Shown piece by piece: positions 27,792 to 35,665 of a DNA stretch of 64,000 bases (positions are counted from its first letter, which is position 1; every line of letters starts with the position of its first letter). Below the pieces are notes generated by a model. The model was not told the origin of the DNA. It worked only from the letters and a program-made list of their open reading frames with translations, and made no database searches. The DNA is from an uncultured Pseudohongiella sp. (GTDB taxonomy: Bacteria; Pseudomonadota; Gammaproteobacteria; Pseudomonadales; Pseudohongiellaceae), in the NCBI GenBank assembly GCA_902597095.1, contig CACJWK010000001.1:82837-146836 (forward strand), in the 5' to 3' direction. The position numbers and the translations under genes are program-made.

Positions 27792-28190
27792 CTAATCTGC
27801 GGTAGCCATCTGAATACCGGTAAGCCAGGGCAGGTCACCCGGCAGCGGCTGATTGCCGCTTGGCATGCCGTTGCTGTCAAGGATATGGGCGAGAAGGGCG
27901 GTTGTTTGCCCTGTGCCGAGGCTGCCGGGTTGGTCCATCGGCATGGTATTAGCGATACGCAGATACATTGCGGATGCCGGCGTGCCGGCCCACACCGCGT
28001 TGAAAGCTGGTCCGGTGAATTCCTGAATGCTGTGGCATCGCGCGCAGTGCTGGCCAAACAGCGCCGCGCCGCGGTCCGCTTGTGCCGCCGTAAAGATGCC
28101 GTCAGCCGAGGTCTGAGGGAGCTGCTCAGCGCAGTGCGACAGACCAGCCGCAATGGCTAGGGTGCCCAGGCGCTTCAGAATCGGGCGCAC
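27792..28190 (-). CDS. Monoheme class I cytochrome c
   Basis: An exported electron carrier. GTG at 28190 is chosen because it lies 4 bases after the stop of the upstream diheme gene; the longer frame only overlaps that gene. The N-terminus (RLGTLAIAAGLSHC) is a signal or weak lipoprotein signal. One heme motif CARCH lies about 30 residues into the mature protein, followed by GPAFNAVWAGTP and a MPMDQPGSLGTGQ segment likely holding the axial methionine, and LLAHILDSNG as the C-terminal helix. Last gene of a leftward three-gene operon (beta-propeller, diheme lipoprotein, this cytochrome), so it probably accepts electrons from its partners. Confidence 0.88.
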   Translation of the reverse strand: MRPILKRLGTLAIAAGLSHCAEQLPQTSADGIFTAAQADRGAALFGQHCARCHSIQEFTGPAFNAVWAGTPASAMYLRIANTMPMDQPGSLGTGQTTALLAHILDSNGMPSGNQPLPGDLPWLTGIQMATAD

Positions 28191-28194
28191 GACG

Positions 28195-29085
28195 CTAGGC
28201 TCGCGGTGGGTAGTCGAATTGCAATGCCGGCGGGCACTGGCTGCCGCTGGCATTGCCGGTTACCCAGTCTTCAAGCGCCACTCTTTCCGGGTCGTCTTTC
28301 GAAAACCATCTGCGACCGCCGTTATGCATGAGATCTCCCCCAGCGTTCGGATGCAGAGGCTTGTGTAAAAAGCGGCTGCTATCGGGCCTGCCCGGATCTA
28401 TCAGATAGACAAGGTCGTCAAATGCTTGCCTTGATTGCGCCTCGGTCCAGTAGCTGTTCTCCGGCGGTTCGACGGCAAATTCTCCGCTGTGGCATTCAGC
28501 GCAGGGCATCGCGTTTTCGATCGGATTCACGAAGATCGGCTGTACGCAAGAGCGAAAAAACTCATAATCCATCTCCGGGACCACATCTTCTCCAGCGCTG
28601 TCGGAGCCGGTGGCAATCCATTCTGCAATGATCCGGTATTCACTGTGGTCCCTGCTGTCCCAGAAAATGCCGCCCGAATGTCGTTCGCCTCCGGCTGCCG
28701 GCGCAAGAGGGGCATTGAGCAGGCGGCTGCTGTCGGGGTCGCTGGGATCAACCAGCTTGGCAACGTTGACAAAGTTCTGCCGCGACTGTTCCTCAGTCCA
28801 GAAAACTCTGCCATCTGCCAGAGTGAGCGCTTGTAGTCCAAGTGGCGCATTCGCCTGACTGGTGTGGCAAGCAACGCAGCCCGCGTCGGAGCCGATGTAG
28901 CCTCCTCTCGGTCTCAAAAACAGGGGCTCAACTGCGGCCTTGTAGAAGGCATAGTCGAGCCCCTTGGGTGTGTCAGCTGCGTTTGGCGCGGCTGCAGTTT
29001 TTTCGTTGTTCTGTTCTGGGCTGCAAGCGAGTAAAAATAGCGAGAGGGCGCAGATAGAGGTAATGTTGATCAAGGATGGCTTCAC
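28195..29085 (-). CDS. Diheme cytochrome c-type lipoprotein
   Basis: A 296-residue exported lipoprotein: signal ends in the lipobox LLAC (Cys21). It contains two heme-attachment motifs, CVACH (about 70-74) and CAECH (about 196-200), each inside a repeated module that ends in a L-x-DP-x-x-PDSSR-x-L segment (VDPSDPDSSRLL and IDPGRPDSSRFL), so the protein is an internal duplication. It overlaps the upstream beta-propeller gene by ATGA and is followed after 4 bases by a monoheme cytochrome. Likely a periplasmic electron-transfer protein anchored to the membrane; redox partner unknown. Confidence 0.87.
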   Translation of the reverse strand: MKPSLINITSICALSLFLLACSPEQNNEKTAAAPNAADTPKGLDYAFYKAAVEPLFLRPRGGYIGSDAGCVACHTSQANAPLGLQALTLADGRVFWTEEQSRQNFVNVAKLVDPSDPDSSRLLNAPLAPAAGGERHSGGIFWDSRDHSEYRIIAEWIATGSDSAGEDVVPEMDYEFFRSCVQPIFVNPIENAMPCAECHSGEFAVEPPENSYWTEAQSRQAFDDLVYLIDPGRPDSSRFLHKPLHPNAGGDLMHNGGRRWFSKDDPERVALEDWVTGNASGSQCPPALQFDYPPRA

Positions 29086-30179
29086 TGTATCTCTCCCTCC
29101 CAGTCTTGCGGCATGATTGCGGTAAAAATACGTTTCGGTGCCTGACCTACCGGAAATCTTTTCACAACCTCCATGGCTTCGACATCGACCACCGCGGTCT
29201 CGTTGTGACTCGCTACGCCAACCCAGATATGCTTGCTGTCATTGCTTGCGGTAAGCCAGGCGGGATTGCCGATGTAGACCCGTCCCAGATAGTCGTAGTC
29301 CGGATAGGAAAAGCCATAAATGTGAGAAGTGGCTCTGCTTGAGTGCCAGACTTGGCTCTGGTCTGGCAGCACGACAACGCCGTGACTGGGAGCGCTCTGA
29401 ATACCGTCAGCGGTCTGGTCTGTCCTGTTCCAAGCATCGGCCGGCGGGCTGATTTTGTTGGTAACCTGCTGGGTGTCCCAGTCAATCTCCCAAAATCCGT
29501 GCCATCCCCCGACGTTGACGAGCAGGGAGCGCGTTGAGCCGTCATCGTTGGTGGTGAAAGCGATTGGCCGGACTCCGCCGGTGAATGGCTTTTGCGTATA
29601 CGGAATAGACATTTCCCACAAAACTTCGTCGGTTTCCGTATCGACCGCAATAATTTCGCTAGCCCCGATCATGCCGCCTACCGCATAACGGCCATCAGGT
29701 GTTACGAAGGTATTATGCACGCCGCCTCCGGTTTCAATATTGGCGATGACCTCATGACTGTCCATGTCAATGACCTGAATCAATGGTTCAGCAATAATAG
29801 CAACATAGACTTTTCGGGCTCGCATGCTTGCGGAAAGATTATGGGGGCCGTTGGCCAACTGAATGCGATGCTCAACCTCAAAGGTTCGGGTATTGACGAC
29901 ATCGACGGTTTGCTGGTGTTCGTTGGTAAAGTAGTAAAAAGTGCCGTCGGCGTGGACTGTGGCGCCGTGGTTGTGGGGCAGATTCGGGATGTAACCCACC
30001 TGTTCCATAGTATTAGGATCAAATACAAAAACGTCGGTGCCGGCGGAGTTCGTCTGGAGAATTCGCGAGGGCCGGTCGGTCATCGGGCCGGCAACAGTGT
30101 CCGCATAGTAGGTTTGTGCTAACGCAGAAAAACTGTTCAAGCAGGTGATTACACAGCAGGATAATATCAGGTGTCTCAC
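29082..30179 (-). CDS. Exported YncE-like beta-propeller protein
   Basis: A 365-residue protein with signal peptide (ILSCCVITCLNSFSALA) and repeated beta-propeller blades of the YncE/quinohemoprotein amine dehydrogenase-beta type, each with a D-x-x-x-x-x-V/I-x-x-I pattern: FVFDPNTMEQVGYIPNLPH, VDVVNTRTFEVEHRIQLANG, IQVIDMDSHEVIANIETGGG, and others. Histidines in NLPHNHGATV, NGPHNLS and GGGVHNTFV fall at equivalent blade positions and might line a metal or ligand site. First gene of the operon with two cytochromes, so a redox or binding role in the periplasm is inferred. Catalytic activity unknown. Confidence 0.85.
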   Translation of the reverse strand: MRHLILSCCVITCLNSFSALAQTYYADTVAGPMTDRPSRILQTNSAGTDVFVFDPNTMEQVGYIPNLPHNHGATVHADGTFYYFTNEHQQTVDVVNTRTFEVEHRIQLANGPHNLSASMRARKVYVAIIAEPLIQVIDMDSHEVIANIETGGGVHNTFVTPDGRYAVGGMIGASEIIAVDTETDEVLWEMSIPYTQKPFTGGVRPIAFTTNDDGSTRSLLVNVGGWHGFWEIDWDTQQVTNKISPPADAWNRTDQTADGIQSAPSHGVVVLPDQSQVWHSSRATSHIYGFSYPDYDYLGRVYIGNPAWLTASNDSKHIWVGVASHNETAVVDVEAMEVVKRFPVGQAPKRIFTAIMPQDWEGEIQ

Positions 30180-30385
30180 GGCGGCCTCCTGAGTTTGTTC
30201 TTATTGTCGTTTCTGGAATCGCAGATACCCTAACTGACCTTATCACCACAATTTGTCGACCGCAATAAGGGTCGGGACTCGGCCCGAAGAACATACCGTC
30301 AGACCGGTCTCAGTAGAGTGACGGTTGTTGTGACATGCAGGGGGCAATTGCTGGTGTCAAGGCTAACTACTGCCGGGCTTGCCGG

Positions 30386-30982
30386 TCAGTAGGCGTTCTC
30401 TTCGATGTAGGCACTGCTGATAATGCCTGCCGCTCGCTCGAAATCCCGCCTGAGGGCAGAGCTGAATGCCCTTCGCACAATAAATCCGAACAGTCGGCTT
30501 GTGGCCCGGTAGGTGACCGCGACGTTTAACCGAGTTTGCCGTTCGTTTAATTCAGTCAGTTGATAGCGGCCCACTGAATATTGAAGCGGCGCCTCGAGCG
30601 TCGAGCGCTGCATATCGGTGTGGTAAGCGAACTCCCTCGGGGGTGCCATAAGCAGAAACCGCTGCACCAGGAGTTCTCCGTTCTGCATGGTAGCTGTTCT
30701 GACGCTTCCCTCACCTAGCTGGTCTGATCGAAGTGAGCCTGAATGATCGAATTTCAGAGCGGTGGCATCGGCCACATAGTCATGAAGTCGTGTAGTCAGA
30801 AATTTGAAGACATAGTCGGCGGGGGCATCGACTACGACTTCGGTGGCGCTGTCCGGTTTAGTCTGTGTCCGTTCCAATTCTTGAGCAATCAGGCTGTGAG
30901 GTATCGTCTGAGACCCTGCGGGCGATGCTGGCAGGACAGCCAAAATCGTAAGGAAAAACCTGATACGGATTATGTCGCGCAT
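30386..30982 (-). CDS. Exported SRPBCC (START-like) family protein
   Basis: A 198-residue protein with a signal peptide (IRFFLTILAVLPASPAGS) and an SRPBCC-type hydrophobic-cavity fold: TEVVVDAPADYVFKFLTTRLHDY as the opening strand-helix, then strands GEGSVRTATMQNG, PREFAYHTDM and a long C-terminal helix RRAFSSALRRDFERAAGIIS. Such proteins bind lipids or other hydrophobic ligands; the ligand is unknown. It reads leftward, 207 bases upstream of the beta-propeller operon, and may be separately transcribed. Confidence 0.75.
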   Translation of the reverse strand: MRDIIRIRFFLTILAVLPASPAGSQTIPHSLIAQELERTQTKPDSATEVVVDAPADYVFKFLTTRLHDYVADATALKFDHSGSLRSDQLGEGSVRTATMQNGELLVQRFLLMAPPREFAYHTDMQRSTLEAPLQYSVGRYQLTELNERQTRLNVAVTYRATSRLFGFIVRRAFSSALRRDFERAAGIISSAYIEENAY

Positions 30983-31704
30983 GCTCGGGGTTACGAAAAA
31001 ATTCGACAGTCAGATTGCGAGAAGGATTTCTTCCCGCCTGGGCATCGAGCTCTGTGCTCCCGGTTTAGTGGTGGACATCGCGGCCACCTGGCAGGCAAAG
31101 ACAACTGCTTCAGTCAACTCAGCGCCTGCCACAAGAGCTGTGGCGAGTGCGCTGCTGAAGCAATCCCCCGGCATCAGTCGTGTCGCGACTCTTCCGGCTG
31201 CGGTGTGAAAAATGACGGGGTTCATCAGTGGCCTCTATCCAAGGCACTGCGTCGGAAGCTGCAGCCTATCGCATGTCATCGACCAGAACACTATACTCTG
31301 ATGCGTGAGCCGGACAGAGCCTATGTCTGCCCTGCACAGCCAGGCAGCAACAGAGCCATCTGACCTTCTTATTCGACTGGGTAATAGGCTTGGCTTCGAG
31401 TCGTTACAAACAATTACAAATATCGCAGAATCTGCTGACTGCAAGCAATTGATATGTAAGTGAGTTTTACCAAATCTACGGGGGTTTGTACTTGCTTGTC
31501 GTCAGGAGATTGCTTATTCTCCATTGACTCCAGTCTGCATGCCACTCAGATCAAACCTCGCGGAAAACGCGGGACTGAAAGTGCGTCAGAGGGAATTAAA
31601 TTAAGATCGCCAAACCGGCTACTGACCTTACTGTACTGAGCATTAAGCCACTGTTCAGCCGGCGCGTTGACACAATACAAAGACTTACTACGAGAGAACC
31701 CAAA
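30983..31704. other. Gap containing a kinase-gene fragment and the PQQ-gene leader
   Basis: Apart from the ribokinase fragment at 31010-31225 (listed separately), I see no gene in 31226-31704. The part before 31705 presumably holds the promoter of the PQQ dehydrogenase gene; TTGACA at 31669-31674 is too close to the start for a clear -10. Confidence 0.4.
31010..31225 (-). pseudogene. C-terminal fragment of a PfkB/ribokinase-family sugar kinase
   Basis: The 71-codon frame contains PGDCFSSALATALVAGAELTEA and VFACQVAAMSTTKPGAQSSM split over the C-terminal third of PfkB kinases, where GAGD-x-F holds the catalytic Asp. The usual D-T-T-G-A-G-D is altered to ATRLMPGD, an in-frame stop lies 12 bases upstream of the ATG, and the N-terminal two thirds of the kinase are absent from the neighbouring sequence. 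A remnant left by deletion is the simplest reading. Residues quoted are in order along the frame. Confidence 0.65.
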
Positions 31705-33645
31705 ATGAGCACACCCAGAAGATTGATTTCTTCATTTCTAGTCGGCGCTGGTTCACTGGCCCTGGCGACAGCAGCATCAGGTCAGTCAGGCACGTCGGTG
31801 TATGACGGTGACTGGCCAGAATATCACGGTGATCATTTCGCCCAGCGTTATTCTCCGCTGGACCAGATCAACGCAGAAAACGTCGGTAACCTTGAGATTG
31901 CTTGGCAGTTTTCGACCCAGAATTTTGGGCCTTCGACAGATTTCAACAATCCCTCTACCCCGATCGAAATCAATGGCGTGCTTTACGCTAACATCGGCAG
32001 TACCCGAAATGTTGTCGCGCTTGACGCAACAACCGGTCAGGTCCTCTGGCTGTGGCGCCCGCGAGAGGGAGAACGCTTTGACGAAGCACCACGCAAGGGC
32101 GCTGGTCGTGGCGTCGCTTACTGGACGGACGGCGATAAAAAGCGAGTCATCGATGTGACTCCGGGCTATCACCTGGTGTCACTTGATGCGGAGACGGGTG
32201 TGCCGGATCCGGACTTTGGTCAGGGCGGTATAGTTGATCTGTTCGTCGGGTTACGCAATGCCGATGATCCGAGGTTTCCCTTCCCGGACATCGGACTGTC
32301 CGCTGCTCCTTTTGTTATGAATGATGTCATCGTCGTCGGCGCCGCGCATCGAGTGGGGATGCGCCCGCGGTCAAAGGCGAATGTAAAAGGAGATATCCGA
32401 GGTTTTGATGCGCGCACTGGTGAACTGCTCTGGACATTCCGCACCATTCCCGAGCGAGGGGATTACGGATACGAATCCTGGCTTGACGGTGGGATTGAAT
32501 TTACCGGAAACACCGGTGTATGGGCGCCGATCTCAGGTGACCCTGAACTTGGTCATGTCTATCTGCCGATCGAATCTGCGACCGGAGACCGCTATGGAGG
32601 AGATCGTCCGGGAGATAACCTGTTCTCCGACTCCATAGTGGCGCTGGATATCGAGACCGGCGAGAGACAATGGCACTATCAGCTGACTCATCACGATATC
32701 TGGGATTGGGACATTCCGTCTGCACCGGTGATCTCAGATTTGCCCAACGGCGAGAAAGTGCTGATGTCTGTGACCAAGCAGTCCTGGATTTATACCTTTG
32801 ACCGGGCCTCGGGCGAGCCGATCTGGCCCATTGAAGAGCGGCCGGTTCCCGCCGGAGATGTGCCGGGAGAATGGTACTCTCCAACTCAGCCATTTCCGAC
32901 CAATCCGCCTCCTTTCGACCGTCAGGGTTTCATTGAAGAGGACCTGATTGACTGGACACCTGAAATCCGCGCGCTGGCGTTGGAGGCCACAGAAGGGTTC
33001 CGACTGGCGCCGAGCGTCTACTCGCCTCCATCGCTGGCTGACGCAGAAGATGGCACGCGAGGGACTTTGAGCCTGCCTTCTGCCACTGGCGGAGCCAATT
33101 GGGAAGGCGCCGCGATCGACCCCGAAACCGGCATGATTTATGTGCCTTCGCGCACTGCGCTGGCGGTGATGTCCCTGGGTAAAGACGAGGATTCTGATCT
33201 CGATCTCAGCGCCGCATTCGGTGTTCGCGTTCCGCGCGTGCAAGGTCTGGAGATCGTCAAACCCCCTTACGGCCGCATCACCGCCATTGACATGAACACC
33301 GGTGAACACCAGTGGATGATAGCCAATGCCGATACGCCTGATCGGATCAAGAACCACCGGTTGCTGGAAGGCGTCGAGATTGAACGCACCGGCATCCCGA
33401 CACGCTCCGGCGTGCTGGTCACCAAGTCGCTGCTTTTTGTCGGTGAAGGTACCGGAGGCCCCGGCGCGAGTCCGATATTCCGCGCAGTCGATAAAGCGAC
33501 CGGAGAGATACTTGCCGAGATTGATTTACCGAACAATCAGTCTGGCCTTCCATTTACCTATGAACACGATGGCAAGCAATATTTGGCGATGTTTGTCAGT
33601 GGTGGCGGTCAGGCAGCACAGCTGGTGGCCTACGCCTTGCCCTAA
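31705..33645 (+). CDS. PQQ-dependent dehydrogenase, exported
   Basis: Periplasmic quinoprotein that oxidises an alcohol or sugar. The 646-residue protein starts with a signal peptide (SSFLVGAGSLALATAASG) and is an eight-bladed propeller: DWPEYHGDHFAQRYSPLDQI opening, repeated tryptophan-docking motifs (DATTGQVLWLW, DARTGELLWTF, DIETGERQWHY, DMNTGEHQWMI), HHDIWDWDIPSAP, and TGGANWEGAAIDPETG. No CxxCH heme motif is present, so electrons must leave to a separate cytochrome or quinone. Resembles membrane-free glucose dehydrogenase-like quinoproteins; substrate unknown. Two YceI genes follow closely on the same strand. Confidence 0.93.
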   Translation: MSTPRRLISSFLVGAGSLALATAASGQSGTSVYDGDWPEYHGDHFAQRYSPLDQINAENVGNLEIAWQFSTQNFGPSTDFNNPSTPIEINGVLYANIGSTRNVVALDATTGQVLWLWRPREGERFDEAPRKGAGRGVAYWTDGDKKRVIDVTPGYHLVSLDAETGVPDPDFGQGGIVDLFVGLRNADDPRFPFPDIGLSAAPFVMNDVIVVGAAHRVGMRPRSKANVKGDIRGFDARTGELLWTFRTIPERGDYGYESWLDGGIEFTGNTGVWAPISGDPELGHVYLPIESATGDRYGGDRPGDNLFSDSIVALDIETGERQWHYQLTHHDIWDWDIPSAPVISDLPNGEKVLMSVTKQSWIYTFDRASGEPIWPIEERPVPAGDVPGEWYSPTQPFPTNPPPFDRQGFIEEDLIDWTPEIRALALEATEGFRLAPSVYSPPSLADAEDGTRGTLSLPSATGGANWEGAAIDPETGMIYVPSRTALAVMSLGKDEDSDLDLSAAFGVRVPRVQGLEIVKPPYGRITAIDMNTGEHQWMIANADTPDRIKNHRLLEGVEIERTGIPTRSGVLVTKSLLFVGEGTGGPGASPIFRAVDKATGEILAEIDLPNNQSGLPFTYEHDGKQYLAMFVSGGGQAAQLVAYALP

Positions 33646-33669
33646 TTTTTATAAGGAGCACTACTAATC

Positions 33670-34242
33670 ATGCGAACTTTCATGCGCAGAGTTTCCCTTG
33701 GTGTTGCACTGCTTGGCCTCAGTGCGGCATCGCAAGCGGCAGAGTGGGTTCTTGAGCCGGGCTCTCAGGTCACTTTCGAATATTCCTACGGGACAGATCC
33801 CTACGAGGGACGCTTCACCAACGTACAGGCGAATTTTGACATCGATCCCATGCGGCCCACCAGCTGCAAGTTCAATGTCACTATCAACATCGAAGACATT
33901 GATGTGGACTCGCCGGAGGTGCTCGATTACCTGCTCGACTATGAACTTTTTGATGTAGACACCTGGCCTACTGCGACCTTTTCCGCCGAAAGCTGCCGCC
34001 TGACGGGCGTGAACACTTTTGAATCAGACGGCACTCTGACCATCCGCGACCAGACCAACCCCATCACTTTTCCTTTTGAGCTGAACATTGAGACTTGTGA
34101 TGGGCAGGTATGCTTCCATTTGACCAGTGAAGTCGAAATTCTGCGTTTGGAGTATGGTGTTGGCCAGGGCTACTGGGCTAACACCGCAGAGGTGCCTAAC
34201 GAGGTGAAAGTTAAAGTCGACGTCTATGCTCTGATGCAGTAA
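33670..34242 (+). CDS. YceI family periplasmic protein
   Basis: YceI proteins are lipocalin-like barrels that bind isoprenoid-type lipids. The 190-residue product has a signal peptide (SLGVALLGLSAASQA) and YceI features: WVLEPGSQVTFEYSYG opening, a long NIEDIDVDSPEVLDYLL segment, FDVDTWPTATFSAESC and GTLTIRDQTNPITFPFEL. Two cysteine pairs in the mature part may form disulphides. It starts 24 bases after the PQQ dehydrogenase with an AAGGAGC ribosome site, so the two are probably co-transcribed; a role in quinone or lipid handling for the dehydrogenase is inference. Confidence 0.88.
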   Translation: MRTFMRRVSLGVALLGLSAASQAAEWVLEPGSQVTFEYSYGTDPYEGRFTNVQANFDIDPMRPTSCKFNVTINIEDIDVDSPEVLDYLLDYELFDVDTWPTATFSAESCRLTGVNTFESDGTLTIRDQTNPITFPFELNIETCDGQVCFHLTSEVEILRLEYGVGQGYWANTAEVPNEVKVKVDVYALMQ

Positions 34243-34272
34243 GCGTAATCGGACAAGAAATAAGGAATTCTG

Positions 34273-34923
34273 ATGCTTAATCTTTTAAAACCCAAATCCG
34301 GCAAGCTCATTCTGCTGCTGGTAGGTGTGTCTTCTCTTGGCGCGTGCAGTCGTCTCGTCACTCCTGATCAGACGACCGAAATCACTGAAGTCCGAGCTGG
34401 TCAGTACGCGCTTGACCCTAATCATGCAGCATTGATGTTTAAGCTGAATCATCTTGGGTTTTCTACCTTCCTGGGTCGGTTCACAGAATTTGACGCTTCG
34501 TTGGATTTTGACCCCGAAAGCATTGAAAACGCCAATCTTGAGATGGTTATCGAGATGTCATCGATTAATGTCAATCTCGAAGAATTCGAGGAAGAGCTGC
34601 GAAGTGATAATTTTCTCGATGTGGCGCAATACCCACAGGCCGTTTATCGAACCACGTCGTTTGTCGAGGCCCTAGATGATGATACTTTCGTTTTTGCGGG
34701 TGACCTCAGTTTTCATGGTGTCACTGCGCCGGTCAACATCACGGTAAATTTCAACGGCGGCGGAAGAAATTTCCTTACTCGGAGCTACACCGTGGGTTTT
34801 TCCGGCAGCGCGCGATTTAATCGCTCCGATTTCGGTGTCGATCGCTTTACTTCTTTCGGTGTTGGCGACGAAATCGAGCTCGAGGTGCATGTTGAATTCA
34901 TGGATGCCGGCGGCGAGAGCTGA
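34273..34923 (+). CDS. YceI family lipoprotein
   Basis: A 216-residue lipoprotein, signal ending in the lipobox LGAC (about Cys25). The YceI pattern is clear: GQYALDPNHAALMFKLNHLGFSTFLG is the family opening (only part quoted in order), then EMSSINVN, NFLDVAQYPQAVYRTTS, GDLSFHGVTAPVNITV and SGSARFNRSDFGVDRF. It lies 30 bases after the first YceI gene with an AAGGAATT ribosome site. Having a soluble and a lipid-anchored YceI side by side behind a quinoprotein suggests they share a ligand. A terminator follows at 34943. Confidence 0.9.
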   Translation: MLNLLKPKSGKLILLLVGVSSLGACSRLVTPDQTTEITEVRAGQYALDPNHAALMFKLNHLGFSTFLGRFTEFDASLDFDPESIENANLEMVIEMSSINVNLEEFEEELRSDNFLDVAQYPQAVYRTTSFVEALDDDTFVFAGDLSFHGVTAPVNITVNFNGGGRNFLTRSYTVGFSGSARFNRSDFGVDRFTSFGVGDEIELEVHVEFMDAGGES

Positions 34924-34942
34924 GTGAGCTGGTCAAGAATGG

Positions 34943-34973
34943 CCCAGCCATCTCCGGTCGGCTGGGTTTTTTC
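34943..34973 (+). terminator. Intrinsic terminator
   Basis: CCCAGCC (34943-34949) pairs with GGCTGGG (34960-34966), followed by six T. It ends the PQQ-YceI-YceI transcript. Confidence 0.9.
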
Positions 34974-35031
34974 TTGCCTGCTTTTTGGGAGGCTCGGCTT
35001 CCTGCGTTAAGCTACCAGAGAAGGATCTTTC

Positions 35032-35601
35032 ATGCGTCGTGTCACAACTCCAGCGCTACTTCTGATCACGCTGCTGACCTTTGAGGTCGCAGATGAGGCG
35101 CTTCCGGAGCTTGAACTGTCAATCGTCAATCCGTCTATTGCGGTCAACGCTGATCACACCACCGACCGCCTTCTGAAGGCCGTTGTTCCCGGGGCAGACA
35201 GCTTTTCAGAAAAAAGCGGAGAGCCGCCGGTCTACAAAGCCTACCGAACAGATCCTGACAGTGGTGAGCAAAGGCTCATTGGCTACGCTTTCGTAACCCC
35301 CGACGTGCCGCCCGAACCCAACGGTTATAGCGGACCTATTGATACGTTAATAGGCATGGACCTAGAGGGCAAGATTGTCGGGCTGCGGGTCATTTATTAC
35401 AAAGAATCCCATCGCTACACCATCGGTGATTTCTTTTCCTGGGGTTTTGAAGAGCAGTTTATCGGTCTCGATGCCCATAACCGATTTCGTGTCGGCAAAG
35501 AGATCGATGGAATTGCCAAGGCCACGATTTCTGCAAAAGCGGCCGCGCGTGGCATTCGGCAGACTGTGCGCGCTGTAACCTCCGCTTATATCGCCGAGTA
35601 G
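35032..35601 (+). CDS. Exported FMN-binding domain protein (NosR/RnfG-like)
   Basis: A 189-residue protein with a short hydrophobic N-terminal signal (TPALLLITLLTFEVA) and an FMN_bind domain like the periplasmic N-terminal part of NosR and of RnfG. Seen features: IGYAFVTPDVP, GYSGPIDTLIGMDLEGKIVGLRV, a ESHRYTIGDFFSWGFEEQFIG segment (first 20 only) and DGIAKATISAKAAARGIRQT, which aligns with the region where FMN is attached to a threonine; the usual S/T-GAT-S/T is here K-AT-IS, so covalent binding is uncertain. Follows the terminator of the YceI genes, so it has its own promoter. Redox role inferred. Confidence 0.8.
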   Translation: MRRVTTPALLLITLLTFEVADEALPELELSIVNPSIAVNADHTTDRLLKAVVPGADSFSEKSGEPPVYKAYRTDPDSGEQRLIGYAFVTPDVPPEPNGYSGPIDTLIGMDLEGKIVGLRVIYYKESHRYTIGDFFSWGFEEQFIGLDAHNRFRVGKEIDGIAKATISAKAAARGIRQTVRAVTSAYIAE

Positions 35602-35665
35602 TCTGCGCGGCTGAAGTCTCGCTGTGCCCGGCGCCTGACTAACCCGGTGTGCTAGCGAATCGATT

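Noticed and set aside
27554..28153. 199-codon minus-strand frame
   Set aside because: It shadows the monoheme cytochrome gene, whose CARCH motif lies in the other frame.
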